This document shows positions 16,743-24,880 of a stretch of 47,253 nt of DNA, one piece after another; the stretch's first letter is position 1; every line of letters starts with the position of its first letter. The DNA lies in NCBI GenBank assembly GCA_028336245.1, contig JAOKTT010000011.1:1-47253 (forward strand). The letters are read 5' to 3'. The stretch is from Polaribacter sp. (GTDB lineage: Bacteria; Bacteroidota; Bacteroidia; Flavobacteriales; Flavobacteriaceae). The notes under the pieces are model-generated. The model was given only the letters and a program-made list of their open reading frames with translations, did no database searches and had not been told where the DNA came from. Both the position numbers and the translations under genes were made by a program.

Positions 16743-17183
16743 TTATTTTATAAACTTTATGGTAAAAGGGTAGGTGTAATTTTCTTCTTTCTTTGCTTTT
16801 AGGGAGGCTATAATTACAAGTGTAATCCCAACTAAATGTAAAATACTAAGTAAGATACCTATGCCTATAAACCCAACAATTAGGGTAGGATTGAAATCGA
16901 AATTAAAATGAAAGTTGTCGGCGTTTGTAAAGGTATCGAAATTATTAAAAAAGATATTGAACGCCAAGGGAATAAAAGTAACGCTTAAAAAAAAGGAGTA
17001 CAAGGTATAGCTCATGTTGAAATTTAAGGCCTCTTTGCCTTGTTCATCTAAAAAAGAACTTCGATCTTTTAAAGTTTGCCAAGCAATCAAGGGTGCAATG
17101 ATATGGCCAAAAGGAACTATAAAACCCATAAAGGCAGAAATGTGTATTAAAAAAGCGTTGGTGTTTTGTTGGTTTTGTTGCAT
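16743..17183 (-). CDS. DUF4870 domain-containing membrane protein
   Basis: 146 residues with three or four membrane helices and the DUF4870 hallmarks: an N-terminal FLIHISAFMGFIVPFGHIIAPLIAWQTLKD, then LDEQGKEALNFNMSYTLY, a long helix pair, and a C-terminal ASLKAKKEENYTYPFTIKFIK. The family's function is unknown; it often accompanies PspC or PadR genes. It is the first gene of the 14438-17183 unit, and its promoter region carries a palindrome. Confidence 0.9.
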   Translation of the reverse strand: MQQNQQNTNAFLIHISAFMGFIVPFGHIIAPLIAWQTLKDRSSFLDEQGKEALNFNMSYTLYSFFLSVTFIPLAFNIFFNNFDTFTNADNFHFNFDFNPTLIVGFIGIGILLSILHLVGITLVIIASLKAKKEENYTYPFTIKFIK

Positions 17184-17213
17184 GATGTTTTTGAGATAAA
17201 ATGGAATATACTA

Positions 17214-17248
17214 CAAATGTATATATAAAAAGGTATTATGTAATACAT
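17214..17248 (-). promoter_or_regulatory. Promoter/operator region of the DUF4870-PadR-PspC operon
   Basis: An exact -7 element TACATTTG lies on the minus strand (17221-17214), 31 nt before the DUF4870 start. Immediately upstream is GTATTATGTAATAC (17233-17246, inverted repeat) containing ATGT-AAT-ACAT (17238-17248). PadR regulators bind ATGT/ACAT-type dyads, so this is a plausible autoregulatory site covering the -33 region. No TTTG -33 element is seen. Confidence 0.5.
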
Positions 17249-17334
17249 AGTACTGTAATTAACATTTTATTAACACTTAAAAGCGCGTTGGTATTGTTTA
17301 AAAAAGAATTAAATTGCCAGATAATTTTAGTCTT

Positions 17335-17787
17335 ATGAAGATTACTCCAAAGAGAATTAATTTGTTTATGCTCTGTAATTTACCCCTAGCTTTTTTAGGA
17401 GGTGTAAGGGTTTATTCTTTAACAAATGCAGCAGCAGTTGTGAAAATAAAACATAAATGGATCAATCAAAACCCGTTTGGAAGTATGTTTTGGGCAGCGC
17501 AAGGAATGGCGGCAGAAATGAGTACTGGTATTTTAATCATGAATGCAATTGAGTGTTCTAAAGAAAAAGTTTCGATGTTAGTGACGCATCAAGAAGCCAA
17601 ATTTTTTAAAAAGGCAACAGGAAAAATAATGTTTACTTGTGCTGGGGGAAAAGAAATTAATGAAGCTATCAGGATTTCTAAAGAAACGAAAGAGGGCCAA
17701 AGGATTGTGCTTATTTCAGAAGGAAAAAACGAAAATGGTGTTGTGGTATCCTCCTTTAGTTTTGAGTGGAGCTTAAAAGTAAAATAA
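17335..17787 (+). CDS. DUF4442 domain-containing thioesterase-like protein
   Basis: 150 residues from ATG 17335; a TTG 21 nt upstream is possible but unneeded. The sequence fits the DUF4442 (PaaI-like hot-dog) family: a KITPKRINLFMLCNLPLAFLGGVRV opening, KHKWINQNPFGSMFWAAQGMAAEMSTG carrying the hot-dog helix, and ATGKIMFTCAGGKEINEAI in the second strand set. Hot-dog proteins commonly hydrolyse acyl-CoA thioesters; activity here is inferred only. It is a single gene with a strong terminator after it. Confidence 0.85.
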   Translation: MKITPKRINLFMLCNLPLAFLGGVRVYSLTNAAAVVKIKHKWINQNPFGSMFWAAQGMAAEMSTGILIMNAIECSKEKVSMLVTHQEAKFFKKATGKIMFTCAGGKEINEAIRISKETKEGQRIVLISEGKNENGVVVSSFSFEWSLKVK

Positions 17788-17816
17788 AAAAACCACTGGA
17801 TTTTCAGTGGTTTTTT
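17787..17816. terminator. Bidirectional Rho-independent terminator
   Basis: AAAACCACTG (17789-17798) pairs with CAGTGGTTTT (17805-17814) across GATTTT, followed by T on the plus strand and preceded by A's that become T's on the minus strand. It separates the convergent DUF4442 and DUF4369 genes. Confidence 0.85.
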
Positions 17817-17837
17817 GCAGTATAAAAGTATAACTAT

Positions 17838-18542
17838 TTAGTTGCTTTCTCGGGCTTTAATGCCACTGATATAGGCATCTAAACGTTTTCCATAAATAGA
17901 TTTTTTCACTACTGTTGATAAAGAACTGTTTACGGTATCTAGTAATTTAATATTTGCATCGTAGAGTTCCGTTAAGGCGATATAAGCAGCTGCTTCAGAA
18001 TTTCCATTGTTCACTGCAAAATTTGTAGTGTACAAATATTTTCTACGAATCATTCTATTGAAGTCATTTTTTACTTTTTTAATTAAATCAGTATCCTCAG
18101 ATTGCAGCGCTTCAAATTCTTTTTTGATAAATTCTAAACGTTGGTTTTTAAATTGATTATTAATGTTCATATACTCATTTAAAACCAATTGGTTTTTAGA
18201 GCCGGTAATTTCAGGACTAAATCCGAAAGTATCAATGTGATCATTTATGGTAATGACACCTTGATTACCAAAAAATAAAATTCTTTTATCTGTAGCGTTT
18301 CCATCAAAGGTAAGGTAGTACATTACAGGAGAGTCCACGTTGTCTGTTAATGTAAAGTTACCATCTCCATACACACTCATCGAGTCTATCGATACCAGTG
18401 CTGTATCATTCATCTTTTGAAGGTACAATGTTCCTTTTTTTAAACCCTTAATATGTCCTTTAACAATCATATTTCCGTTCTTTTTAGAAGAGCAGGCAAG
18501 GATTAAAAGTGATGCTACAAAAACTGTTATAATTTTATTCAT
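17838..18542 (-). CDS. DUF4369 domain-containing lipoprotein
   Basis: 234 residues. A lipoprotein signal peptide ends in the lipobox LLILAC with C17, followed by SSKKNG. The N-terminal half matches DUF4369 (IVKGHIKGLKKGTLYLQKMNDTALVSIDSMSVYGDGNFTL), a domain that in Bacteroidota often precedes a thioredoxin/AhpC domain. Here no thioredoxin CxxC follows; the rest is helical. It is probably attached to a periplasm-facing or outer membrane. It lies 37 nt after the DUF819 gene and is likely the last gene of that operon. Confidence 0.88.
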   Translation of the reverse strand: MNKIITVFVASLLILACSSKKNGNMIVKGHIKGLKKGTLYLQKMNDTALVSIDSMSVYGDGNFTLTDNVDSPVMYYLTFDGNATDKRILFFGNQGVITINDHIDTFGFSPEITGSKNQLVLNEYMNINNQFKNQRLEFIKKEFEALQSEDTDLIKKVKNDFNRMIRRKYLYTTNFAVNNGNSEAAAYIALTELYDANIKLLDTVNSSLSTVVKKSIYGKRLDAYISGIKARESN

Positions 18543-18579
18543 TTGTTTTGAATTTAAGTTACAAATATGCCTTAAATTT

Positions 18580-19884
18580 TTAAGTTTTTGAAGCTAATTC
18601 CATTAAAATTGTACATAAAATTGCACCAACAGTTCCAATGGCATATCCAAAAACAGCCAACAAAACACCTACGGTTGCTAAAGAAGGGTGGAAGGCTTGC
18701 GCAACAATTGGTGCAGAAGCAGCGCCTCCAACGTTTGCCTGGCTACCAACTGCTAAAAAGAAGTAAGGTGCTCTTATTATTTTTGCAACGATAATTAAGA
18801 GGACCGCATGGATAGCCATCCAAACAAATCCAATAGCAATAAGACCTGGATTTTCTAGCGCTTGATTCAAATCCATTTTCATGCCAATAGTTCCTACTAA
18901 AATGTAAATAAAAATACTACCCAATTTACTGGCACCAGCACCTTCATAGTTTTTTGCTTTTGTGTAAGAAAGTAAAATTGCTATCATGGTGGAAATGCTG
19001 ATCAACCAGAAAAAGCTAGAGCCTAAAAATGAAAATATATTTCGCCAGGTTTGTGAGTCAATATTCCCTACAAATGCAGTAAAAAATTTACTTAAATATT
19101 TTGCTGAAAAATGCCCAAAACCAACAGTTCCAAAAGCAATGGCAAGCATGATCATGTAATCAGACAACGTCGGGGTTTTCTTTATTTTTTGAGTAAAATG
19201 GATGACTTTCTCTTTTAGTTTTTCAATGGCTGTAGTATCTGCTTTTAGCCAATTGTTTATTGTATCTTTCTTTCCAATACCTATTAGTAAAATTGCCATC
19301 CAAACATTAGCTACAACGATGTCTACAATCACCATTCCTCCATATTTTGCTGGATTGTATTTGTAAATTTCTAGCATGGCAGTTTGGTTGGCACCGCCAC
19401 CAATCCAACTTCCTGCAAGTGTAGAAAGACCTCTCCATACAGCATCAAAGTCAGCACCACCTACGGTTTCTGGAGAAAAAATGGAGATTAATAAAATGGC
19501 TAAGGGACCTCCAATAATAACCCCCACAGTCCCTGTAAAAAACATGATTAATGCTTTTGAGCCTAAATTAAAAATTGCTTTTAAATCGATACTTAAAGTC
19601 ATTAAAACCAATGCTGCAGGCAATAAAAAGCGACTCGCAACATAATATAATTGAGAGGAATTACCCACAATCTCACCAGCAGCGTTTGTTGTTTTCCATT
19701 CTGGTGAAATCACGCCAAAGGTTGTGAAAATTGCAGGAATAAAATAAGCCATAAATAAACCGGGCACGATCTTATAAAATTTAGGCCAAAACCCAGAGGT
19801 TAAGTTCTCTGTATAGAAAACAAATCCCAAAGAGCTCATTAAAACACCAAAAACAATTGCATCATTCGTAAATATGGGTTCCAT
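18580..19884 (-). CDS. DUF819 family integral membrane protein (putative transporter)
   Basis: 434 residues with about 11 hydrophobic helices and no signal peptide. Features of DUF819 include GSWIGGGANQTAM in the first half and GSQANVGGAASAPIVAQAF in the second. These are two re-entrant-loop-like Gly/Ala/Asn motifs in a repeated architecture, as in secondary transporters. Substrate is unknown. It begins 4 nt after the DUF2490 stop and is clearly cotranscribed with it and with the large VPS10-like gene. Confidence 0.9.
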   Translation of the reverse strand: MEPIFTNDAIVFGVLMSSLGFVFYTENLTSGFWPKFYKIVPGLFMAYFIPAIFTTFGVISPEWKTTNAAGEIVGNSSQLYYVASRFLLPAALVLMTLSIDLKAIFNLGSKALIMFFTGTVGVIIGGPLAILLISIFSPETVGGADFDAVWRGLSTLAGSWIGGGANQTAMLEIYKYNPAKYGGMVIVDIVVANVWMAILLIGIGKKDTINNWLKADTTAIEKLKEKVIHFTQKIKKTPTLSDYMIMLAIAFGTVGFGHFSAKYLSKFFTAFVGNIDSQTWRNIFSFLGSSFFWLISISTMIAILLSYTKAKNYEGAGASKLGSIFIYILVGTIGMKMDLNQALENPGLIAIGFVWMAIHAVLLIIVAKIIRAPYFFLAVGSQANVGGAASAPIVAQAFHPSLATVGVLLAVFGYAIGTVGAILCTILMELASKT

Positions 19885-19888
19885 AGTT

Positions 19889-20566
19889 CTATTGTTTTTT
19901 AGTAACGTTTGTATTTAAAATAAGGCCTAGTTGCACTCTGTTTAATATCATAGTTGCACTTTTTATTTGGAAATAGCCCATTTTTAATTGGATGTTGCTG
20001 TCCCACTTATATAAGAAGCCGGCACCCGTCCAATTTTGTACAAATGTTTGAGGACTGTTGAGGTTTAGAAAAATTTCATTGAAAAGGTAAGCGCTCCAGA
20101 GCTTCGAGATTGGATAATTGATGTTGAAGTCATAGCGTACCCAATTTTGGAACTGGTTTGTGGTTAAATCCCTGTGAATAAAACGTTGTTCAAATCTAAA
20201 ACGGTGTTTTATCGTAAGTTTTCTCCAACTTGATTTAAGATTTAAATCTTCGTAAAAACGAGATTCATACAGGTTTATAGAGGAGGTGTCATAAGCGATA
20301 TCTCCGGTTGCATAACTTACTCCAAACGTTATATTGGTGCTTGGTGTAAAGGTATAATTGATACCCAACCGATAAATTTCTTGCTGAAAAGCATTTGCCA
20401 GCTCAAAATAACGAAAATGTGCCATGGTTTTTAAGGCATATTTTTCTGATATCTTATGAGAACCGTTGTACATGTACCAAGCCCCTAGCTGATTTTCAGC
20501 AGATTTTTGTGCTTGTCCTTCAATATATATGAAGCAAATTAATAGGAGTAAAGATGTTTTTTTCAT
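19889..20566 (-). CDS. DUF2490 domain-containing outer-membrane beta-barrel protein
   Basis: 225 residues with a signal peptide (LLLLICFIYIEGQAQ). The mature part is made of amphipathic strands with aromatic girdle residues (LGAWYMYNG, KHRFRFEQRF, NWVRYDFNINYPI, WSAYLFNEIFLNL), typical of the DUF2490 barrel. It is predicted to be in the outer membrane. It lies 5 nt downstream of the VPS10-like gene and 4 nt upstream of DUF819, suggesting a shared envelope-spanning function. Confidence 0.87.
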   Translation of the reverse strand: MKKTSLLLLICFIYIEGQAQKSAENQLGAWYMYNGSHKISEKYALKTMAHFRYFELANAFQQEIYRLGINYTFTPSTNITFGVSYATGDIAYDTSSINLYESRFYEDLNLKSSWRKLTIKHRFRFEQRFIHRDLTTNQFQNWVRYDFNINYPISKLWSAYLFNEIFLNLNSPQTFVQNWTGAGFLYKWDSNIQLKMGYFQIKSATMILNRVQLGLILNTNVTKKQ

Positions 20567-20571
20567 TGCAG

Positions 20572-23500
20572 TTATTCGTCGATGTTATAAATGATTGTTT
20601 CTTTAAAAGGTGATATTTTAATATTTTCTGTTTTTGTCTTATAAGCTACCCATTCAATACTAAAGAACGCATTTGTTTTAGACACTACTTTTTTAAATTC
20701 AGCTTTAAATTGATTCATTAAAACTGCTTCTGTAGCAGTTTGTGCACCAAATCTAGAACTGATATAATAGCTAGCACTTCTAAAACGTTGATTAACGGTA
20801 ATTTCAGGATTTCTAGTAATGCCCTGCCTTTTATCTATAGTCCCTAGGTACTTCGCGATTAGCGTATCAATTTTTTTAATAATTGCTATTGATGCTTTAA
20901 TTTCCACCTTGTATTTTTTCAAAGTATCGCTTGCTGAAGCATCTTCTTTAGATAATTGAGATTTGATTGCAGTTGCAGTATTTTTACTTTCCACCAATTG
21001 TTTTACAACGTTCGCAATTTTTTCTTGATAGGTTTCAAGTTCTTTGCTTGCAGCATATTTTTGATTTATTGCAATCTCAGACATCTCTAATCTAGGATCG
21101 TATTCAACGTTAATAGTTTGCTCAGAAACTTCTTTGCCAAAAGTCATTTTTAAATAATAGGTTCCTGGTTTTACAGCCACACCTGCAGGTTCTCTGGTTG
21201 TTTTATTAATTTTTCTAGAGGCCCTTGCAACACCTTTCTCTCTTAAATACCAGGTAGTTTTATGAATACCGCTTTCTTTAGGAGTTTTGAACTTTAAGGT
21301 TCTAATTTGTCTTTTCCCGTCAAAGATTTCTAGTTTAATAGAATCGTATTTTACTTTATTTTTATCTTTTTTAACATCAATATCTTCCGGTCCTGTAGTT
21401 GTTTTTTCTTTTTCCGCTTCTTCTGGTTTATCTATATAATAAGAAATAATTGCACCAGATTTTCTATTTTCTCCTTGGTAAAGCGCGTCTGCCCCAAATC
21501 GGCTTCCTGTGGGTTGCTGATTTTTTGCTTGGTAGGCAGTTGGTGGAATAAATAACGCTAATCTTTCAGAAGTAATCTCTTTGTTATTCGCAATTGCTCT
21601 TAAAGGTCTAATGTCATCTAAAACCCAAGCTGCACGTCCAAAAGTTCCAATAATTAAGTCGTGTTCTCTTGGATGAATTACCAAATCTTTCACAGGAACA
21701 GTAGGAAAGCCCTCTGTCCATTTAGTCCATTTATCTCCTGCATTTATAGAAATATACAAGCCATCATCAGTTCCTAAAAATAGTAAATTTTTATTTTCTG
21801 GATCTTCAACGATAGACAAGGTATAACTTTGTACATCGTTTTCGTCAACAATGCGTTCCCAAGAAGTACCGTAATTTTTTGTTCTGTATGCATACGGTGC
21901 ATAATTAAAACGTCTGTAATCATTCGCAATTAAAAGTGCTTCCCCTTTATTTTTATTAGATGCTTTTATCTGAGTAATCCAACTATTTTTTGGCAAACCT
22001 TTTAAGTTTTTAGCAACATTTGTCCAAGTAGTTCCACCGTTTTTAGTGATGTGCACTTGACCGTCGTCTGTTGCCGCCCACAAAACGTCTTTTTCTAAAG
22101 GAGTTGGTTCTATCACTAAAATTGTACAATGATTTTCTGCACCTGTTGCATCCATTGTCAAACCGCCACTTTCTGCTTGTTTTAGTTTTTCAGGATCATT
22201 TGTTGATAAGTCAGGAGAAATTACTTCCCAAGTCAATCCTTTATCAGTTGATTTGTGCACAAACTGACTTCCGAAATATAGCGTACTATTATCAAAGGGA
22301 TCTATATGAATGGCAGCATTCCAATTGAAACGCAGCGCTACATTAGCGTCTTTGTGCGTTGGTTTTACAGAATAGTTATTCCCTGTAATATGGTCATATC
22401 GTACTACAGAACCTTGCTGACTCATGGACCAACCATATCGAGAATCATCTTTGTCTGGAACGACATCAAAACCATCACCAAAACTAATTTCTTGCCAATA
22501 TGAATTTCTAATTCCTTGCGCTTTCCATACATATGCAGGACCTCTCCAAGAACCGTTGTCTTGCATTCCTCCATACACATTGTAAGGAAATTCATTGTCT
22601 ACATTAATATGATAAAATTGTGCTACTGGAATATTTCCAATAAAGCGCCAAGATTTACCACCATCTTTTGTGATATTTAGCCCACCATCATTTCCATCAA
22701 TCATGAATTTACCATTATTTGGGTGAATCCACCAAGCGTGATGATCTGGATGCACACCGTTGTCTACGCCATAAGCAGGCATAAGCTCGTTAAAGCTTTT
22801 TCCACCATCTTGAGAAACATTGATATACGTAAAAACAGTATATAATCTATTTTCATTCTGAGGATCTACATAAATTTCTGAGTAATAAAAAGGACGATTT
22901 CCAATACCTGGTTTGTCATTTATTTTTTTCCATTTAAAACCACCATCTTCACTTTTATACAAAGCATTTTTCTTTGCTTCTACCAAAGCATAAATAATAT
23001 CAGGATTACTTGGTGCTATTGCAACCCCAATTCTACCTAATTCCCCTTTAGGAAAACCTTCTTTTTCCGTAATTTGTTTCCAATTATCTCCACCATCGTG
23101 TGTTATATAAACGCCACTTCCTGCTCCACCAGATTTAAAAAACCAAGGATCCCTTTTGTGTTCCCACATAGAAGCAATTATCTTATTCGGATTTTTAGGA
23201 TCCATAATTAAGTCTGCTGCGCCAGATCTTACGTTTGTAAATAAGATTTGTTTCCAACTTTTTCCACCGTCAATTGTTTTATAAACACCGCGCTCTTTGT
23301 GTTCTCCCCAAGGTGAACCAATGGCACCAACGTACACAACATTAGGATTTGTTGGGTCGATTAGGACTCTATGAATATGACGTGTTTTCTCTAGACCCAT
23401 GGCTTTCCATGTTTTTCCAGCATCTAAAGATTTGTAAATACCAAAACCACCATTTAAACTATTTCTTGGATTTCCTTCTCCAGTTCCTGCCCAAATTACA

Positions 23501-23793
23501 CTCGGGTTGGATTGCTGAATGGCAACTGCTCCAATAGAAGCTGTCAATTCTTTTTCGAAAATTGGTTCCCATTTAACACCGCCAGAAGTCGATTTCCAAA
23601 TGCCACCAGAAGCGGTTCCAACATACATTATTTCAGGATTTGCTACTACAACATCAATAGCCGTTACACGCCCAGACATTCCGCCTGGACCAATATTTCT
23701 TGGTTTCATGTTTTTTACTAAATCCATAGAAAACTCTTGTGAAAAGAGCAGCGAGGTAGTACATAAAAAAAGTAGTGTGCATAGTTTTTTCAT
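20572..23793 (-). CDS. Secreted Asp-box (BNR/VPS10-like) repeat protein
   Basis: 1073 residues with a signal peptide (LCTLLFLCTTSLLFSQ). At least ten Asp-box turns of the form S/T-x-D/N-G-G-x-T/S-W are visible through the first 700 residues, for example SLDAGKTW, TIDGGKSW, THDGGDNW, SEDGGFKW, TKDGGKSW and TKNGGTTW. This indicates a beta-propeller of the sortilin VPS10 or BNR type. A coiled or helical tail follows (about 880-1000). Homologues are often called glycosyl hydrolases, but I see no proof of catalytic residues. There is no T9SS sorting domain at the C-terminus, so it is probably periplasmic. It heads an operon with DUF2490, DUF819 and DUF4369. Confidence 0.9.
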   Translation of the reverse strand: MKKLCTLLFLCTTSLLFSQEFSMDLVKNMKPRNIGPGGMSGRVTAIDVVVANPEIMYVGTASGGIWKSTSGGVKWEPIFEKELTASIGAVAIQQSNPSVIWAGTGEGNPRNSLNGGFGIYKSLDAGKTWKAMGLEKTRHIHRVLIDPTNPNVVYVGAIGSPWGEHKERGVYKTIDGGKSWKQILFTNVRSGAADLIMDPKNPNKIIASMWEHKRDPWFFKSGGAGSGVYITHDGGDNWKQITEKEGFPKGELGRIGVAIAPSNPDIIYALVEAKKNALYKSEDGGFKWKKINDKPGIGNRPFYYSEIYVDPQNENRLYTVFTYINVSQDGGKSFNELMPAYGVDNGVHPDHHAWWIHPNNGKFMIDGNDGGLNITKDGGKSWRFIGNIPVAQFYHINVDNEFPYNVYGGMQDNGSWRGPAYVWKAQGIRNSYWQEISFGDGFDVVPDKDDSRYGWSMSQQGSVVRYDHITGNNYSVKPTHKDANVALRFNWNAAIHIDPFDNSTLYFGSQFVHKSTDKGLTWEVISPDLSTNDPEKLKQAESGGLTMDATGAENHCTILVIEPTPLEKDVLWAATDDGQVHITKNGGTTWTNVAKNLKGLPKNSWITQIKASNKNKGEALLIANDYRRFNYAPYAYRTKNYGTSWERIVDENDVQSYTLSIVEDPENKNLLFLGTDDGLYISINAGDKWTKWTEGFPTVPVKDLVIHPREHDLIIGTFGRAAWVLDDIRPLRAIANNKEITSERLALFIPPTAYQAKNQQPTGSRFGADALYQGENRKSGAIISYYIDKPEEAEKEKTTTGPEDIDVKKDKNKVKYDSIKLEIFDGKRQIRTLKFKTPKESGIHKTTWYLREKGVARASRKINKTTREPAGVAVKPGTYYLKMTFGKEVSEQTINVEYDPRLEMSEIAINQKYAASKELETYQEKIANVVKQLVESKNTATAIKSQLSKEDASASDTLKKYKVEIKASIAIIKKIDTLIAKYLGTIDKRQGITRNPEITVNQRFRSASYYISSRFGAQTATEAVLMNQFKAEFKKVVSKTNAFFSIEWVAYKTKTENIKISPFKETIIYNIDE

Positions 23794-23844
23794 TAGAGTA
23801 GTTTTGTTTGATTTTTAATAACAGCGAACAAGATACAAATAGAA

Positions 23845-23868
23845 AACGTTCAATATTAATTGAACGTT
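23845..23868. repeat. 24-bp perfect inverted repeat upstream of the VPS10-like gene
   Basis: Arms AACGTTCAAT (23845-23854) and ATTGAACGTT (23859-23868) flank ATTA. It lies 52-75 nt upstream of the VPS10-like start and about 120 nt after the Arc gene stop. On the minus strand it is followed by TTCTATTTG, a weak T-run only. It could be a regulator site or a weak terminator of the SPFH operon. Confidence 0.6.
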
Positions 23869-23989
23869 GTTTTTAACAGTTTTCTATGCTTATAAGAAAG
23901 AATTATGAAGTAGTATTTTTTATAATGAAGAGATTGCTTTGTGTTTCGCAATGTTATTCTTGAAATTGGTTTTGACGTATTTTAAAATG

Positions 23990-24154
23990 TTATTCCTCCG
24001 TTTCCTTAGGGGTGCGTTTTGCATCTTTTAAAACCTGCATTAACATCCATTCTATTTGTCCGTTTGTAGAACGGAATTCGTCAGAAGCCCATTTTTCAAT
24101 GACTTTTATCATGTCTTCATTAACTCTTAAGGCGAATGCTTTCTTTTTTGCCAT
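23990..24154 (-). CDS. Arc-type ribbon-helix-helix DNA-binding microprotein
   Basis: A 54-residue protein. It starts MAKKKAFALRVNEDMIKVIEKWASDE, continues FRSTNGQIEWMLMQVLKDAKR and ends with an acidic tail. The short strand KAFALRV followed by two helices separated by FRSTNGQ is the ribbon-helix-helix fold, and the Arc-like family has this FRSTNGQIE signature. Such proteins bind operators as dimers through the N-terminal strand. It is the last gene of the SPFH operon, 29 nt after the PH-like gene, and a candidate autoregulator acting at the palindrome at 25764-25792. Confidence 0.85.
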   Translation of the reverse strand: MAKKKAFALRVNEDMIKVIEKWASDEFRSTNGQIEWMLMQVLKDAKRTPKETEE

Positions 24155-24183
24155 TTTTATTTTTTTACAAATGAAACTACCGT

Positions 24184-24687
24184 TTAATTAGTTGATTTTG
24201 GGTCGTAATTTTTTAAAACCTGCATCGCTTCCTCTTTTTTCTGCGTACCAATTAATAATTTTTTAGCATTTTTAAATTCAATTTGGATGCCAATATCACC
24301 AGAAATATTTACGCACTTCCCTTTTTCTTTATTCCAAAAGAAACCTCCTTTTAGGCCCCATCCGCCATATTCTCCAATGGGATCATAGTTTCTAACGTGT
24401 ACTTTTTTAATGTCTTTCCATTGAATAATTTTCATTTTTAAATGAAAAGGAGAAAATTGATAGTGAATTCCTATTTCATCAATTCTAGTTTTTAGTTTAA
24501 AGAAGAAAATAAAGGCAACAGAAATAGAGATCCCTAGTAATGTTAGCACAAATTCATTGGTTGTCATCTCGGAGTTTTCTTCTAAGTATTCTTTTGTAAC
24601 CATTATAATTGGCACAACTATACTAACGGCTAACAAAATTTTTAACCAAGTTTGTTTAATACGTTGTTCTTCTTTGAAAATTTTCAT
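24184..24687 (-). CDS. Two-helix membrane protein with bacterial PH-like domain (hypothetical)
   Basis: 167 residues. Two hydrophobic helices near the N-terminus (WLKILLAVSIVVPIIMV and FVLTLLGISISVAFIFFF) are followed by a cytosolic beta-rich part: RIDEIGIHYQF, IIQWKDIKKVHVRNYDP, GGWGLKGGFFWN, GIQIEFKNAKKLLIGTQKKEEAMQVL. This order resembles bacterial PH-like (bPH) domains. The specific function is unknown. It begins 2 nt after the DUF4177-like gene and is cotranscribed with SPFH. Confidence 0.78.
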   Translation of the reverse strand: MKIFKEEQRIKQTWLKILLAVSIVVPIIMVTKEYLEENSEMTTNEFVLTLLGISISVAFIFFFKLKTRIDEIGIHYQFSPFHLKMKIIQWKDIKKVHVRNYDPIGEYGGWGLKGGFFWNKEKGKCVNISGDIGIQIEFKNAKKLLIGTQKKEEAMQVLKNYDPKSTN

Positions 24688-24689
24688 TG

Positions 24690-24848
24690 TTATCTATTTT
24701 TATCTCTTTCTAAAACTACAGAATTCCAGCCTGGGGGTATTTCTTTATAAACCCAACCTTCTCTGGCATATTGATTTAATAAATCTTCAAAATTTTGAAT
24801 TCGATTTCTAAAACCTAACTTTAGTTGAACAATCTTATATTCTTTCAT
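24690..24848 (-). CDS. DUF4177-like microprotein
   Basis: A 52-residue protein starting MKEYKIVQLKLGFRNRI, followed by QNFEDLLNQYAREGWVYKEI and ending SVVLERDKNR. The order beta (YKIVQLKL), helix (FEDLLNQYAREGW) and beta (SVVLERDK) with REGW at the helix end is characteristic of DUF4177. Its function is unknown. It lies 32 nt after the SPFH stop and 2 nt before the PH-like gene, so it is firmly inside the operon. Confidence 0.8.
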   Translation of the reverse strand: MKEYKIVQLKLGFRNRIQNFEDLLNQYAREGWVYKEIPPGWNSVVLERDKNR

Positions 24849-24880
24849 TTATTTTAAATTTAAACGAGCTATTAGTGTGT

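Noticed and set aside
24557..24811. A plus-strand frame across the DUF4177-like and PH-like genes
   Set aside because: The two minus-strand genes explain the sequence; the plus frame has no domain or start signal.
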